Part shown: positions 10,780 to 19,280 of the stretch, piece after piece | Numbering within the stretch: the stretch's first letter is position 1 | Layout of the letters: each line of letters begins with the position of its first letter | Assembly: GCF_000298235.1 (NCBI RefSeq) | Contig: NZ_BAHE01000015.1 | Span: forward strand, 1 to 64,000 | Direction: 5' to 3' | DNA: 64,000 nt | Source: Gordonia namibiensis NBRC 108229 | GTDB lineage: Bacteria > Actinomycetota > Actinomycetes > Mycobacteriales > Mycobacteriaceae | The notes under the pieces: model-generated | Seen by the model: the letters and a program-made list of their open reading frames with translations, nothing else | Databases searched by the model: none | Told to the model about the DNA's origin: nothing | Translations under genes and position numbers: made by a program

Positions 10780-12824
10780 CGGGCATCTCCCGTCGGCTCG
10801 GAACCCAGGACGGTCGACAGCGAGTGGTCGAACGGGCAACCGTGATCGAGGTGGGCGAGGTATTCGTCTCGGAAGTACTGCAGCGACGACACGATCGGGC
10901 TTCCCGCGCCGTCGCCGAGCGCGCAGAACGACTTCCCGACGATGCTGTTGGTGACGTCGGAAAGGGTGTCGAGGTCGGCGGCGGTGCCGCCCTCGTGCTC
11001 GAGCCGATGGAGCAGCTGCACCAGCCAGTAGGTGCCCTCCCGGCACGGCGTGCACTTACCGCACGACTCGTGCGCGTAGAACTCGGTCCAGCGCAGCACC
11101 GCACCGACGACGCAGGTCGTCTCGTCGAAGATCTGAAGAGCCTTGGTGCCCAACATCGATCCCGCGGCGCCGACCCCTTCGTAGTCGAGGGGGACGTCGA
11201 GATGCTCCGGTGTCAGCAGCGGCGTCGACGATCCGCCCGGGGTCCAGAACTTGAGTTCGTGCCCGGCGCGGACACCGCCGGCGCGTTCGAGGAGTTGCCG
11301 CAGGGTGATCCCGAGCGGCGCCTCGTACTGACCGGGATGGGTGACGTGGCCGGACAGGGAGTACAAGGTGAACCCCGGCGACTTCTCGGTGCCCATCGAC
11401 CGGAACCAGTCGACGCCGTTCCGGATGATCGACGGCACGCTGGCGATGGATTCGACGTTGTTGACCACGGTCGGGCTCGCGTAGAGGCCGGCGACCGCCG
11501 GGAAGGGCGGGCGGAGGCGCGGCTGGCCCCGACGACCCTCGAGTGAGTCGAGCAGCGCCGTCTCCTCGCCGCAGATGTAGGCGCCCGCCCCGGCGTGCAC
11601 CACCAGGTCGAGGTCGAAGCCCGAGCCCAGGATGTTCTTCCCGAGATAGCCTGCGGCATAAGCCTCGTCCACGGCGGCACGCAGCCGTCGCAGGACCGAG
11701 GCGACCTCCCCGCGGACGTAGATGAACGCGTGGTGTGCGCGGATCGCATACGCCGCGATGATGACCCCCTCGACGAGGGTGTGCGGCGTCACGAGCATGA
11801 GGGGCATGTCCTTGCAGGTGCCGGGTTCGGATTCGTCGGCGTTGACCACGAGGTAATGCGCGATCGACGGCTCGACACCGGACTTCTCCTGCGGGATGAA
11901 CGACCACTTCATGCCGACCGGGAAGCCGGCGCCGCCGCGTCCCCGCAACCCGGAGGCCTTCACCATCTCGATGACGTCGTCGGGCGGGGTGTCGAGCGCG
12001 GTCCGCAGGCCGCGGTACCCGTTGTGGCGCAAGTAGTTCTGTAGAGACCAGGACTCGGGCTCGTCCCAGTGCCGGGACAGCACGGGGGGTTCCGGTGGGT
12101 CGGGTTCGGCAGGTTCGCTCGTCGCCTGGTCAGCCGGCAGAAGGGGATCGGCCGACGAGGGTGCGGCCCCGGCGAGTTCGAGCTCGGTCTGGCGGAAGGA
12201 GCACACGCGCCCGGTGCCGCGGGCGGGTTCGACCGAGACGCCGGCACGGAGGTCCTCGATCAGTTCGATCGTCGACTCCGGGGTCTGGTTGTCGAAGAAC
12301 TCCCAGTTCACCATCACCACCGGTGCGAAATCACACGCGGCGTTGCACTCGACGTGTTCCACCGTGATGCGTTCGTCGGCGGTGGTGTCACCGGGGCGAA
12401 CACCGAGGTGGTCGCAGACCGCGCGGAGGATGTCGTCGCCGCCGAGGGTGGCGCAGAGCGTGTTGGTGCAGACCCCGACGAGGTACTCGCCGGTCGGCGA
12501 TCGGCGGTACATCGAGTAGAAGGTGGCCACCGAAGCGACCTGGGCGGCGGTCAGATCGAGCTGCGCCGCGCAGAACTCGATGCCCGCGCGGGTGATGTAT
12601 CCGTCCTCGGACTGCACCAGATGGAGCAGGGGGAGAAGGGCCGACCGCGACTGTGGGTAGCGCGCGATGATCGGCGTCGCCTGCTCGGCGAGGCGTTCGG
12701 TGACCTCGGCCGGGTAGGCGGAGGGGCCGCCGAAGGTGATGGTCGGCGCCGGGATGCCCTGGGCCGGCGCGGCGTCTTCGGTGGGCGGCGAGGTGGACAG
12801 CTCCACGAACACGGGATCGGTCAT
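10776..12824 (-). CDS. nuoEF: fused NADH-quinone oxidoreductase subunits E and F
   Basis: One 682-residue reading frame holds both the NuoE and NuoF subunits of the NADH dehydrogenase module. Residues 1 to about 215 are NuoE, with the [2Fe-2S] ligands at Cys119, Cys124, Cys160 and Cys164. Residues about 216-248 are a Pro/Glu/Ala-rich linker. Residues from about 249 ([16 protein letters not shown]) are NuoF with the FMN/NADH region [10 protein letters not shown] (292-301), [19 protein letters not shown] and the N3 cluster [12 protein letters not shown] with a later Cys in SFCALGDG. In M. tuberculosis these are two overlapping genes. The stop of nuoD lies four bases inside its start. All catalytic residues look intact, so the fusion should be functional. 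Confidence 0.95.
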   Translation of the reverse strand: MTDPVFVELSTSPPTEDAAPAQGIPAPTITFGGPSAYPAEVTERLAEQATPIIARYPQSRSALLPLLHLVQSEDGYITRAGIEFCAAQLDLTAAQVASVATFYSMYRRSPTGEYLVGVCTNTLCATLGGDDILRAVCDHLGVRPGDTTADERITVEHVECNAACDFAPVVMVNWEFFDNQTPESTIELIEDLRAGVSVEPARGTGRVCSFRQTELELAGAAPSSADPLLPADQATSEPAEPDPPEPPVLSRHWDEPESWSLQNYLRHNGYRGLRTALDTPPDDVIEMVKASGLRGRGGAGFPVGMKWSFIPQEKSGVEPSIAHYLVVNADESEPGTCKDMPLMLVTPHTLVEGVIIAAYAIRAHHAFIYVRGEVASVLRRLRAAVDEAYAAGYLGKNILGSGFDLDLVVHAGAGAYICGEETALLDSLEGRRGQPRLRPPFPAVAGLYASPTVVNNVESIASVPSIIRNGVDWFRSMGTEKSPGFTLYSLSGHVTHPGQYEAPLGITLRQLLERAGGVRAGHELKFWTPGGSSTPLLTPEHLDVPLDYEGVGAAGSMLGTKALQIFDETTCVVGAVLRWTEFYAHESCGKCTPCREGTYWLVQLLHRLEHEGGTAADLDTLSDVTNSIVGKSFCALGDGAGSPIVSSLQYFRDEYLAHLDHGCPFDHSLSTVLGSEPTGDAR

Positions 12825-14185
12825 CGGTCCACGCCTCCCATCACCGGGTCGATACTGGCGACGGCCGTGATGACGTCGGCGACCATGCCGCCCTCACACA
12901 TCGCGGCCACCGCTTGCAGATTCGTGAACGACGGATCGCGGAAGTGGACCCGATAGGGCCGGGTGCCGCCGTCGCTGACCATGTGGACACCGAGCTCACC
13001 GCGCGGGGACTCGACCGCGACGTAGCACTGCCCGGCCGGTACCCGCATGCCCTCGGTGACCAGCTTGAAGTGATGGATCAGCGCCTCCATCGACGTCCCC
13101 ATGATCCGGGCGATGTGCTCGGGGGAGTTGCCGAGACCGTCGGGGCCGAGGGCCAGATCGGCCGGCCAGGCCAGCTTGCGGTCGGCGACCATGACCGGAC
13201 CGGGCCGGAGCCTCTCGAGGCACTGTTCGACGATGCGGATCGACTCGCGCATCTCCTTGACGCGGATCAGGTAGCGGCCGTACGAGTCACAGGTGTCGGC
13301 GGTGATGACGTCGAAATCATAGGTCTCGTACCCGCAGTACGGCTGCGTCTTTCGCAGATCGTGCGGATAACCGGTGGACCGCAACACCGGTCCGGTGATG
13401 CCGAGAGCCATGCAACCCGTCAGGTCGAGGTATCCGACGTTCTGGGTGCGCGCCTTCCAGATGTAGTTGTCGTTCAGCAGGTCTCCGAGCTCGTCCAGGC
13501 GACCGGGTAGCTGGGCGATGACCTCGGCCACCTGTTCCGGCCCGTCGGGCGGCAGATCCTGCGCGACGCCACCCGGTCGGATGTAGGCGTGGTTCATCCG
13601 CAGGCCGGTGATGAGTTCGAAGAGGTCGAGGATCAGTTCCCGTTCGCGGAAGCCGAGGAACATCGCGGTGACGGCACCGAGCTCCATTCCGCCGGTGGCC
13701 AGGGCCACGAGATGGCTGCTGATCCGGTTCAGCTCCATCAGCATGACGCGGATGACGGTGGCCCGTTCGGGGACGTCGTCGGTGATCCCGAGGAGCTTCT
13801 CGACGCCCAGGCAGTAGGCGGTCTCGTTGAAGAACGGCGACAGATAGTCCATCCGAGTCACGAACGTGACGCCCTGCGTCCAGTTGCGGTACTCGAGGTT
13901 CTTCTCGATCCCGGTGTGCAGGTAGCCGATTCCGCAGCGCGCCTCGGTGACCGTCTCGCCCTCGATCTCCAGGATGAGGCGGAGCACGCCGTGGGTCGAC
14001 GGGTGCTGGGGACCCATGTTCACGACGATGCGTTCGTCGCCGGGTTGCTGTTCGGCGCGAGTGCGGACGTCGGAGACGATGGAGTCCCAGTCCTGTCCGG
14101 AGACGGTGTAGGTGCGGGTCGGGGTCTCCTCCTCGCGGGGCGTCGCGGCGCGGGATTTCGACGATCCGGTGGCTGTGTCGGTCAT
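12821..14185 (-). CDS. nuoD: NADH-quinone oxidoreductase subunit D
   Basis: 49-kDa subunit of complex I that forms the quinone reduction site with NuoB. The 454-residue product shows [15 protein letters not shown] (the His-containing loop near the quinone head group), GYLHTGIEK and the C-terminal [15 protein letters not shown], all diagnostic of NuoD. The ATG at 14185 shares one base with the nuoC stop (TGATG arrangement). The first 50 residues are a variable Ser/Thr/Arg-rich extension. Separate nuoC and nuoD genes contrast with the NuoCD fusion of E. coli. Confidence 0.97.
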   Translation of the reverse strand: MTDTATGSSKSRAATPREEETPTRTYTVSGQDWDSIVSDVRTRAEQQPGDERIVVNMGPQHPSTHGVLRLILEIEGETVTEARCGIGYLHTGIEKNLEYRNWTQGVTFVTRMDYLSPFFNETAYCLGVEKLLGITDDVPERATVIRVMLMELNRISSHLVALATGGMELGAVTAMFLGFRERELILDLFELITGLRMNHAYIRPGGVAQDLPPDGPEQVAEVIAQLPGRLDELGDLLNDNYIWKARTQNVGYLDLTGCMALGITGPVLRSTGYPHDLRKTQPYCGYETYDFDVITADTCDSYGRYLIRVKEMRESIRIVEQCLERLRPGPVMVADRKLAWPADLALGPDGLGNSPEHIARIMGTSMEALIHHFKLVTEGMRVPAGQCYVAVESPRGELGVHMVSDGGTRPYRVHFRDPSFTNLQAVAAMCEGGMVADVITAVASIDPVMGGVDR

Positions 14186-14874
14186 CAGCTGTACGACCTC
14201 CTCCGGTCCGGTGGGTCGACGCGGGTTCCCTTGTACTCGATGGGTACTCCGCCGAGCGGGTAGTCCTTGCGCTGCGGATGGCCCTCCCAGTCGTCGGGCA
14301 TCTCGATGCGGGTCAGCGAACGGTGGCCGTCGAAGACGATGCCGAAGAAGTCGTAGGTCTCGCGTTCGTGCCAGTCGTTGGTGGGGTGGATGTCGCAGAT
14401 GCTCGGGATGTGCGGATCGGTGTCGGGCGCCGACACCTCGAGGCGCACGCGCCGGTTGTGGGTCAGGGAGGCGAGGGGATAAACGGCGTGCAGTTCCCGG
14501 TCGGCGTCCCCGGGATAGTGGACCCCGTTGACGCCCAGGCACAGTTCGAAGCGCAACGCGGGTGCGTTGCGCAGGGTCAGCGCAACCGTGCGGAGGTGTT
14601 CCCGCGCGACGTGGATGGTCATCTCGTCGCGGAAGACGACCACCTTCTCCACCGCCGCGTCGTAGGACTCTCCGAGTTCGGCCTGCAAAAGATCGGCGAC
14701 CTCGTCGAAGTAGCTGCCATAAGGTCGAGAAGAGCTGGGCGGCAAGGTGATCGGATCGATCAGACCGCCGTATCCAGAAGTGTCACCGGTGCCCGGTGCG
14801 CCGAACAGTCCGTGCCGGACGCCGATGACCTCGGGATCGGGCGGTTTCGGGTCGGGCATGCCGAGGTCGGTCAT
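14185..14874 (-). CDS. nuoC: NADH-quinone oxidoreductase subunit C
   Basis: 30-kDa subunit of the peripheral arm, 229 residues. The signature [15 protein letters not shown] followed by [19 protein letters not shown] is the classic 30-kDa motif. The first 60 residues are a Pro/Gly/Ser-rich extension before the conserved fold begins. The ATG at 14874 ([16 protein letters not shown]) overlaps the stop of nuoB by four bases; the open frame extends upstream only as a shadow of nuoB. Confidence 0.96.
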   Translation of the reverse strand: MTDLGMPDPKPPDPEVIGVRHGLFGAPGTGDTSGYGGLIDPITLPPSSSRPYGSYFDEVADLLQAELGESYDAAVEKVVVFRDEMTIHVAREHLRTVALTLRNAPALRFELCLGVNGVHYPGDADRELHAVYPLASLTHNRRVRLEVSAPDTDPHIPSICDIHPTNDWHERETYDFFGIVFDGHRSLTRIEMPDDWEGHPQRKDYPLGGVPIEYKGTRVDPPDRRRSYS

Positions 14875-15425
14875 CGCAGCAACCCCTTCATCTCGATGGT
14901 CGGAGTGGCCTGCAGGGCAGCGCGTTCCACCGCCCAGATGGCCTCCTCGCGGTTCACCCCGAGCGGCATCTCCTGGATCTTCTCGTGCAGCTTGAGGATC
15001 GCGTTCAGCAACATCTCTGGTCGGGGAGGGCAACCCGGGAGATAGATGTCGACCGGCACGACGTGGTCGACGCCCTGGACGATCGCGTAGTTGTTGAACA
15101 TCCCGCCGGACGAGGCGCAGACCCCCATTGCCAGAACCCATTTGGGTTCGACCATCTGGTCGTAGATCTGCCGGAGCACCGGGGCCATCTTCTGGCTCAC
15201 GCGGCCGGCGACGATCATCAGGTCAGCCTGCCGTGGAGACGCCCGGAACGCCTCCATGCCGAATCGGGCGAGGTCGTAGCGACCCGACGTCGTGGACATC
15301 ATCTCGATTGCGCAGCAGGCGAGTCCGAAGGTGGCCGGCCACAGCGAACCCTTGCGCATGAAACCGGCGAGATCCTCGACGGTGCTCAGCAGGAAACCGC
15401 TGGGGAGTTTCTCCTCGAGTCCCAT
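14871..15425 (-). CDS. nuoB: NADH-quinone oxidoreductase subunit B
   Basis: Subunit carrying the terminal cluster N2, which reduces quinone. The product is 184 residues. The cluster ligands are visible as the tandem pair in [10 protein letters not shown], then [14 protein letters not shown] and LPGCPPRPE. The start at 15425 is preceded by a 39-base gap from nuoA, the only real intergenic space inside the operon, and by an AAGGAGG-like site in the minus strand (complement of cctcctt about 8 bases upstream). Confidence 0.97.
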   Translation of the reverse strand: MGLEEKLPSGFLLSTVEDLAGFMRKGSLWPATFGLACCAIEMMSTTSGRYDLARFGMEAFRASPRQADLMIVAGRVSQKMAPVLRQIYDQMVEPKWVLAMGVCASSGGMFNNYAIVQGVDHVVPVDIYLPGCPPRPEMLLNAILKLHEKIQEMPLGVNREEAIWAVERAALQATPTIEMKGLLR

Positions 15426-15464
15426 GACTGACCTCCTTGCAGACGGTTACCGGTTGAAAAGTCC

Positions 15465-15872
15465 TCAGTCCCAGCTCAGTCCGCCGCGACGCCATTCATA
15501 GGCGTAGGCAACGGAGACATTGACGATGAACAAGAGCATGGCCGCGAGGCCGAACCAGCCGAAGGAGTCGAAGGCGACGGCCCAGGGGTAGAGGAAGACG
15601 ATCTCGATGTCGAAGATGATGAACAGCATCGCGGTGAGGTAGTACTTGACCGGCACCCGCTGGACCGGGCCGCTGAACGTGGGGCCCTCGCCCCCGCGGC
15701 GGGAGGCAGGAGTCAGGAGGCTCTGGCCGACCGGCTCGATGCCACACTCGTACGCCTCGAGTTTGGCGCGGTTGTACCGTTTCGGGCCGATCGCGACGCC
15801 GATGAAGACGCTGAAAACGGCAAACGCCACGCCGATTGCCCCGAGGATCATGATCGGGACGTAGGCGTTCAA
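15465..15872 (-). CDS. nuoA: NADH-quinone oxidoreductase subunit A
   Basis: First gene of the operon, encoding a three-helix membrane subunit near the quinone site. The product is 135 residues. The cytoplasmic loop with YECGIEPVG, carrying the reactive cysteine whose exposure changes in the active/deactive transition of complex I, is present, as is FDIEIVFLYPWAV. Upstream, 158 bases separate it from the receiver-protein gene, enough for an operon promoter. Confidence 0.97.
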   Translation of the reverse strand: MNAYVPIMILGAIGVAFAVFSVFIGVAIGPKRYNRAKLEAYECGIEPVGQSLLTPASRRGGEGPTFSGPVQRVPVKYYLTAMLFIIFDIEIVFLYPWAVAFDSFGWFGLAAMLLFIVNVSVAYAYEWRRGGLSWD

Positions 15873-16030
15873 AGCGTGGACTCCTCCTCGCTCCGGGCGG
15901 CCGAAACGCCTGGTGGGCGGTTCCGGCTCGGCGATTGTCCTGCCCGTGCCAGGGGTTCGGTCAGAACCTCCCGACGCGGTTGTGAGCTACAACACAAGCC
16001 TAGGTGGTCGTCCCGCGGGAGTCACCCGTT
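15873..16030 (-). promoter_or_regulatory. probable nuo operon promoter region
   Basis: This 158-base gap precedes nuoA and is the only long non-coding stretch before the 13-gene operon. It contains the inverted repeat GTTGTGAGCTACAAC at 15979-15993 (five-base arms, five-base spacer), a candidate operator. No convincing -35/-10 pair could be fixed by eye. Confidence 0.4.
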
Positions 16031-16441
16031 TCAGGCAGTTCGGCGTTTCTCGACCATCTCGACGAAGGCCTCCGGGAGGGCGATCGGATCGACCGGGAGT
16101 GTGGCGACGGCATCGGCCCGCGACCATTCGGCGAGCCAGCGGTCGTCGGCGCGACCGAGCAGCACGAGCACCGGCGGGCTCGGGTCCAGTTCGTCCTTCA
16201 TCTGCTTGGCGATCCCCATCCCACCGGCCGGAGAGGCCTCGCCGTCGGCGATCACCGCATCGACGACGCCGGCGTCGAGCTGGGCGAACACCATTGGAGC
16301 CGTGGCGACTTCGATGAAGCTGAGCTCCGGGATGTCCTGGGACGGCCGGGTACCGAGCGCGCCGATGACCTGGGCCCGGGTATCGGAATCGTCGGAATAG
16401 ACCAGCACGCGCAGCGACCGGGCAGCCTGGGTGTGGGTCAC
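16031..16441 (-). CDS. atypical receiver-domain protein, Rv3143-like
   Basis: A stand-alone CheY-like receiver of 136 residues, read from GTG at 16441 (VTHTQAARSLRVLVYSDD). The acidic pocket (SDD near residue 17) and a central Asp in VIADGEASPAGGMGIAK are present. The position expected to carry Thr/Ser (VLVLLGRADD) and the conserved Lys (here TLPVDP in place of xKP) are not canonical, so it may signal without normal phosphorylation. From memory it resembles M. tuberculosis Rv3143, which also sits just upstream of nuoA. It has no DNA-binding domain and no histidine kinase neighbour. It lies between ddl and nuoA on the same strand. Confidence 0.75.
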   Translation of the reverse strand: MTHTQAARSLRVLVYSDDSDTRAQVIGALGTRPSQDIPELSFIEVATAPMVFAQLDAGVVDAVIADGEASPAGGMGIAKQMKDELDPSPPVLVLLGRADDRWLAEWSRADAVATLPVDPIALPEAFVEMVEKRRTA

Positions 16442-16512
16442 GCGTGCGATGCTACCGCCGTTCGACGTCCGGTTCGGGTGACTTTGGCCCGCGCGTCGGA
16501 CGTCGCGGTCGT

Positions 16513-17589
16513 TCAGTGCTCGGTCGAGAAGCCGACTCGGCGCCGGTGGACCTCGAGCGCGAAGGTGACGAGCTGATCGATGAGATCGGCGTAGGGCACG
16601 CCGGTGGCCTCCCACAGCTTCGGGTACATCGAACCGGGGGTGAACCCGGGGATGGTGTTGACCTCGTTGAGCAGCCACCCGCGACCGTCGGCCTCGTAGA
16701 AGAAGTCCACCCGGGCCATGCCGGTACAGCGCATCGCCGTGAAGGTCCGGGCCGCGAGCTCCCTGGCCTCCGTGAGCGCGGCGTCGGGCAGGGCGGCCGG
16801 GATGACGAGCTTCGCCGCGCCGGTGACGTACTTGTCCTCGTAGTCGTAGAACTCGCTGCCGGGTTCGATCTCGCCGGGCACCGACGTCTCGGGTGCCGTG
16901 TCGCCGAGGACGGCCACCTCGATCTCGCGGCCGGTGACGGCCTCCTCGATGATCACCACGTTGTCGTAGCGCAGGGCCAGGTTGATCGCAGCGTCCAGCT
17001 CGCGCTCGTCGTGCGCCTTGGAGATGCCGACCGACGATCCGAGGTTCGCGGGCTTGACGAACACCGGTAGTCCGAGGTCTTCGACAACCCGGGAGACGAT
17101 GGTGTCCGGGTCGTCGACGCCGTCGCGGAACTCCACCCATTTGCACTGCGGGATGCCGGCCTGGGCGGCGACGATCTTCGCCATCGCCTTGTCCATGCAC
17201 AGCGCCGACGAGAGCACCCCGGCGCCGACGTACGGCAGCTTGAACAGCTCGAGCATCCCCTGGATGGTGCCGTCCTCGCCGTGCGGACCGTGCAGCAGCG
17301 GCAACACGACGGTGATGGCCTCATCGGCGTGACCACGGAGTTCGGTCAGCGGGTCGACGACGCTGCCCGCCACCTCCAGGACGTCCGGGAGCGGGGTGCC
17401 TTCGGCGATCGCGGCCATGGCCTTGTCGTTGCGCAGCCAGGTGCCGTCCTTGGCGATCCCGATGGGGACAAGGTCGTATTTTGCCCGGTCAGCGGCGGCG
17501 AGAACGTGCGCGGCTGTGACCCGTGACACATCATGTTCGGCGGAGACCCCGCCATAGAGGACCACAAGACGCAGGAGCCGCGAAGACAT
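16513..17589 (-). CDS. ddl: D-alanine--D-alanine ligase
   Basis: ATP-grasp enzyme joining two D-alanines for the peptidoglycan stem peptide. The product is 358 residues from ATG 17589. Motifs: GGVSAEHDVS near the N-terminus, LPLLHGPHGEDGTIQG, KPANLGSSVGISK, and the C-terminal NEVNTIPGFTPGSMYP. The omega loop reads EFYDYEDKY, with the Tyr found in D-Ala:D-Ala ligases, not the residue of D-Ala:D-Lac enzymes, so a vancomycin-resistance role is unlikely. An in-frame extension upstream runs through the 45-bp tandem repeats and is not gene. It is divergent from the MurF-type gene and followed by the receiver gene. Confidence 0.95.
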   Translation of the reverse strand: MSSRLLRLVVLYGGVSAEHDVSRVTAAHVLAAADRAKYDLVPIGIAKDGTWLRNDKAMAAIAEGTPLPDVLEVAGSVVDPLTELRGHADEAITVVLPLLHGPHGEDGTIQGMLELFKLPYVGAGVLSSALCMDKAMAKIVAAQAGIPQCKWVEFRDGVDDPDTIVSRVVEDLGLPVFVKPANLGSSVGISKAHDERELDAAINLALRYDNVVIIEEAVTGREIEVAVLGDTAPETSVPGEIEPGSEFYDYEDKYVTGAAKLVIPAALPDAALTEARELAARTFTAMRCTGMARVDFFYEADGRGWLLNEVNTIPGFTPGSMYPKLWEATGVPYADLIDQLVTFALEVHRRRVGFSTEH

Positions 17590-17947
17590 GCATGTCACGA
17601 TACGGCCCCCGGCAACCGAGTTCTCGGGGTGGAGTGGCCGGTTGTGGGTTTCGACACGGCTCCTCGCTGCGCTCGTCGCCTGCTCAACCGGCGAGGGCAC
17701 ACGGCTCCTCGCTGCGCTCGTCGCCTGCTCAACCAGCGAGGGCACACGGCTCCTCGCTGCGCTCGTCGCCTGCTCAACCGGCGAGGGCACACGGCTCCTC
17801 GCTGCGCTCGTCGCCTGCTCAACCAGCGAGGGATGGCCCTCTGCCGGCCGAGTAGCGACGACCGAACGGAGTGAGGCCGCCGCGTATCGAGGTCAGCACC
17901 GTGACGGCTCGGGAAGCCGGTCGACCGCCGTCGGCTAGCGTGAGGTC
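17590..17947. other. divergent ddl/murF intergenic region with repeats
   Basis: This 358-base gap carries the starts of ddl (minus) and the murF-type gene (plus), so it should hold both promoters. Most of it is occupied by the composite repeat at 17648-17894. No reliable promoter boxes could be assigned. Confidence 0.6.
17648..17894. repeat. composite inverted repeat with 4 x 45 bp tandem arm
   Basis: The element opens with ggtttcgacacgg and closes with gtatcgaggtc, a roughly complementary end. The left arm is repeated four times with a 45-base period, starting at 17654, 17699, 17744 and 17789. Copies are nearly identical and alternate between aaccggcg and aaccagcg. The right arm (gccggccgagtag onward) occurs once. 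The same two arms occur at 47.5 kb and 52.3 kb. It is non-coding although open in several frames, since 45 is a multiple of three. Confidence 0.9.
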
Positions 17948-19261
17948 GTGCATTTCTTGGCGAGTGAGGTCGCAGCGTCCGTCGGCGGCGAGTTGATCGG
18001 TCCCGACGTGCAGATCGACGGGGCGAGCATCGACTCGCGCAACGTCCGGCCGGGGCAGCTGTTCGTGCCGATCGTCGCCGAGCGGGACGGTCACGACTTC
18101 ATCCCGTCGGCCCTCGAGGGCGGCGCGGCGGCCTTCTTCACCTCCCGCGACGAGGTCGCACGCGGCACTGCCATCCGCGTCGCCGACACCGCCCTCGCCC
18201 TCGCCGACCTCGGTCGCGCGGTCCGCCGCCGCATCCCCGACCGCGTCGTCGGCATCACCGGCTCGGTCGGCAAGACCTCCACCAAGGATCTCCTCGCCGG
18301 CGTCCTGCAGACCACCTACCGCACCGCGGCGAGCGAGAAGTCCTTCAACAACGAACTGGGCCTCCCGCTGACCCTGGCCGGTGCAGCCGACGACGTCGAG
18401 GCCGTGGTCCTCGAGATGGGTGCACGGGGGATCGGCCACATCGACCTGCTGTGCTCCATCGCGAGCCCGACCGTCGGTGTGATCACGCGCGTCGAAGGCG
18501 TCCACCTCGAGTTGTTCGGGGACATTGAATCGGTGGCCCGCGCGAAGGGGGAGCTGGTCGAGTCTCTCCCGGCCGACGGGATCGCCGTCCTCAACGCCGA
18601 CCACCGTTACGTCGCGGCGATGGCGGATCGCACCTCGGCGCGGGTGCTGCGGTACGGCCTGTCGCCGGATGCCGACGTGTACGCGTCGGACATCGTCGTC
18701 GACGACGAGCTGCGAGCATCCTTCCGGCTGCACACGCCGTGGGGTTCGACCGACGTGCGACTCGGCGCGCGAGGGGAGCATCAGGTGCCCAACGCGCTCG
18801 CGGCCGCCGCGGCCGGCGGCGGTCTCGGAGTGTCCGTCGAGGACATCGCGAACGGCATGTCGGCCGCCGAATTGTCCGGTCTGCGAATGGAACTCGCCAA
18901 GACCGCGGACGGCACGATCGTGCTCAACGATGCCTACAACGCGAACCCGACGTCGATGTCGGCGGCTCTGAAGTCGCTTGCCGCGCTGCCGGCCGGGCGG
19001 CGGGTTGCCGTTCTCGGCACCATGGCGGAACTCGGATCGGATTCCCCGGCCCAGCACCACGCGATCGCGCTCGAGGCGCACGAGCTCGGCATCGAGGTCA
19101 TCGCGGTCGACGAACCGAACTACGGCGACACCGCGCGCCACACCTCCGGCGTCGACGAGGCGGTTGCCGCGCTCGGCGACCTCGCCGGAGGAGATGCGGT
19201 GCTGGTGAAGGGAAGTCGCGTTGCCGCGCTGGAGCGGGTGGCACAGGCTCTGCTGAGCTGA
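17948..19261 (+). CDS. murF: MurF-type UDP-MurNAc-tripeptide--D-Ala-D-Ala ligase
   Basis: Mur ligase of 437 residues starting at GTG 17948. It has the three-domain MurF plan: N-terminal domain with SIDSRNVRPGQLFVP, ATP loop GITGSVGKTSTKD near residue 100, and the MurF signature NDAYNANPTSMSAAL near residue 325. MurF adds D-Ala-D-Ala to UDP-MurNAc-tripeptide, the step after Ddl, which is encoded divergently next door. In this order the main murF normally sits in the division/cell-wall cluster, so this may be a paralogue or the only copy relocated; the window cannot tell. The protein is slightly shorter than the usual 450-510 residues. Confidence 0.85.
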   Translation: MHFLASEVAASVGGELIGPDVQIDGASIDSRNVRPGQLFVPIVAERDGHDFIPSALEGGAAAFFTSRDEVARGTAIRVADTALALADLGRAVRRRIPDRVVGITGSVGKTSTKDLLAGVLQTTYRTAASEKSFNNELGLPLTLAGAADDVEAVVLEMGARGIGHIDLLCSIASPTVGVITRVEGVHLELFGDIESVARAKGELVESLPADGIAVLNADHRYVAAMADRTSARVLRYGLSPDADVYASDIVVDDELRASFRLHTPWGSTDVRLGARGEHQVPNALAAAAAGGGLGVSVEDIANGMSAAELSGLRMELAKTADGTIVLNDAYNANPTSMSAALKSLAALPAGRRVAVLGTMAELGSDSPAQHHAIALEAHELGIEVIAVDEPNYGDTARHTSGVDEAVAALGDLAGGDAVLVKGSRVAALERVAQALLS

Positions 19262-19280
19262 GTTCGGCCTCAGCCGGGCG

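Noticed and set aside
16513-17589. Vancomycin-resistance ligase together with the VanX-like gene
   Set aside because: The omega loop has the Tyr of D-Ala:D-Ala ligases, there is no VanH, and the dipeptidase has a signal peptide and lies 25 kb away.
17654-17833. Resemblance to a CRISPR array
   Set aside because: Units are contiguous with no unique spacers, and no cas genes are near. The same holds for 47556-47826.
17595-17855. Repeated peptides read from the 45-bp repeats, including an N-terminal extension of Ddl
   Set aside because: The 45-base unit is a multiple of three, so it stays open in several frames on both strands; Ddl has a normal start at 17589.
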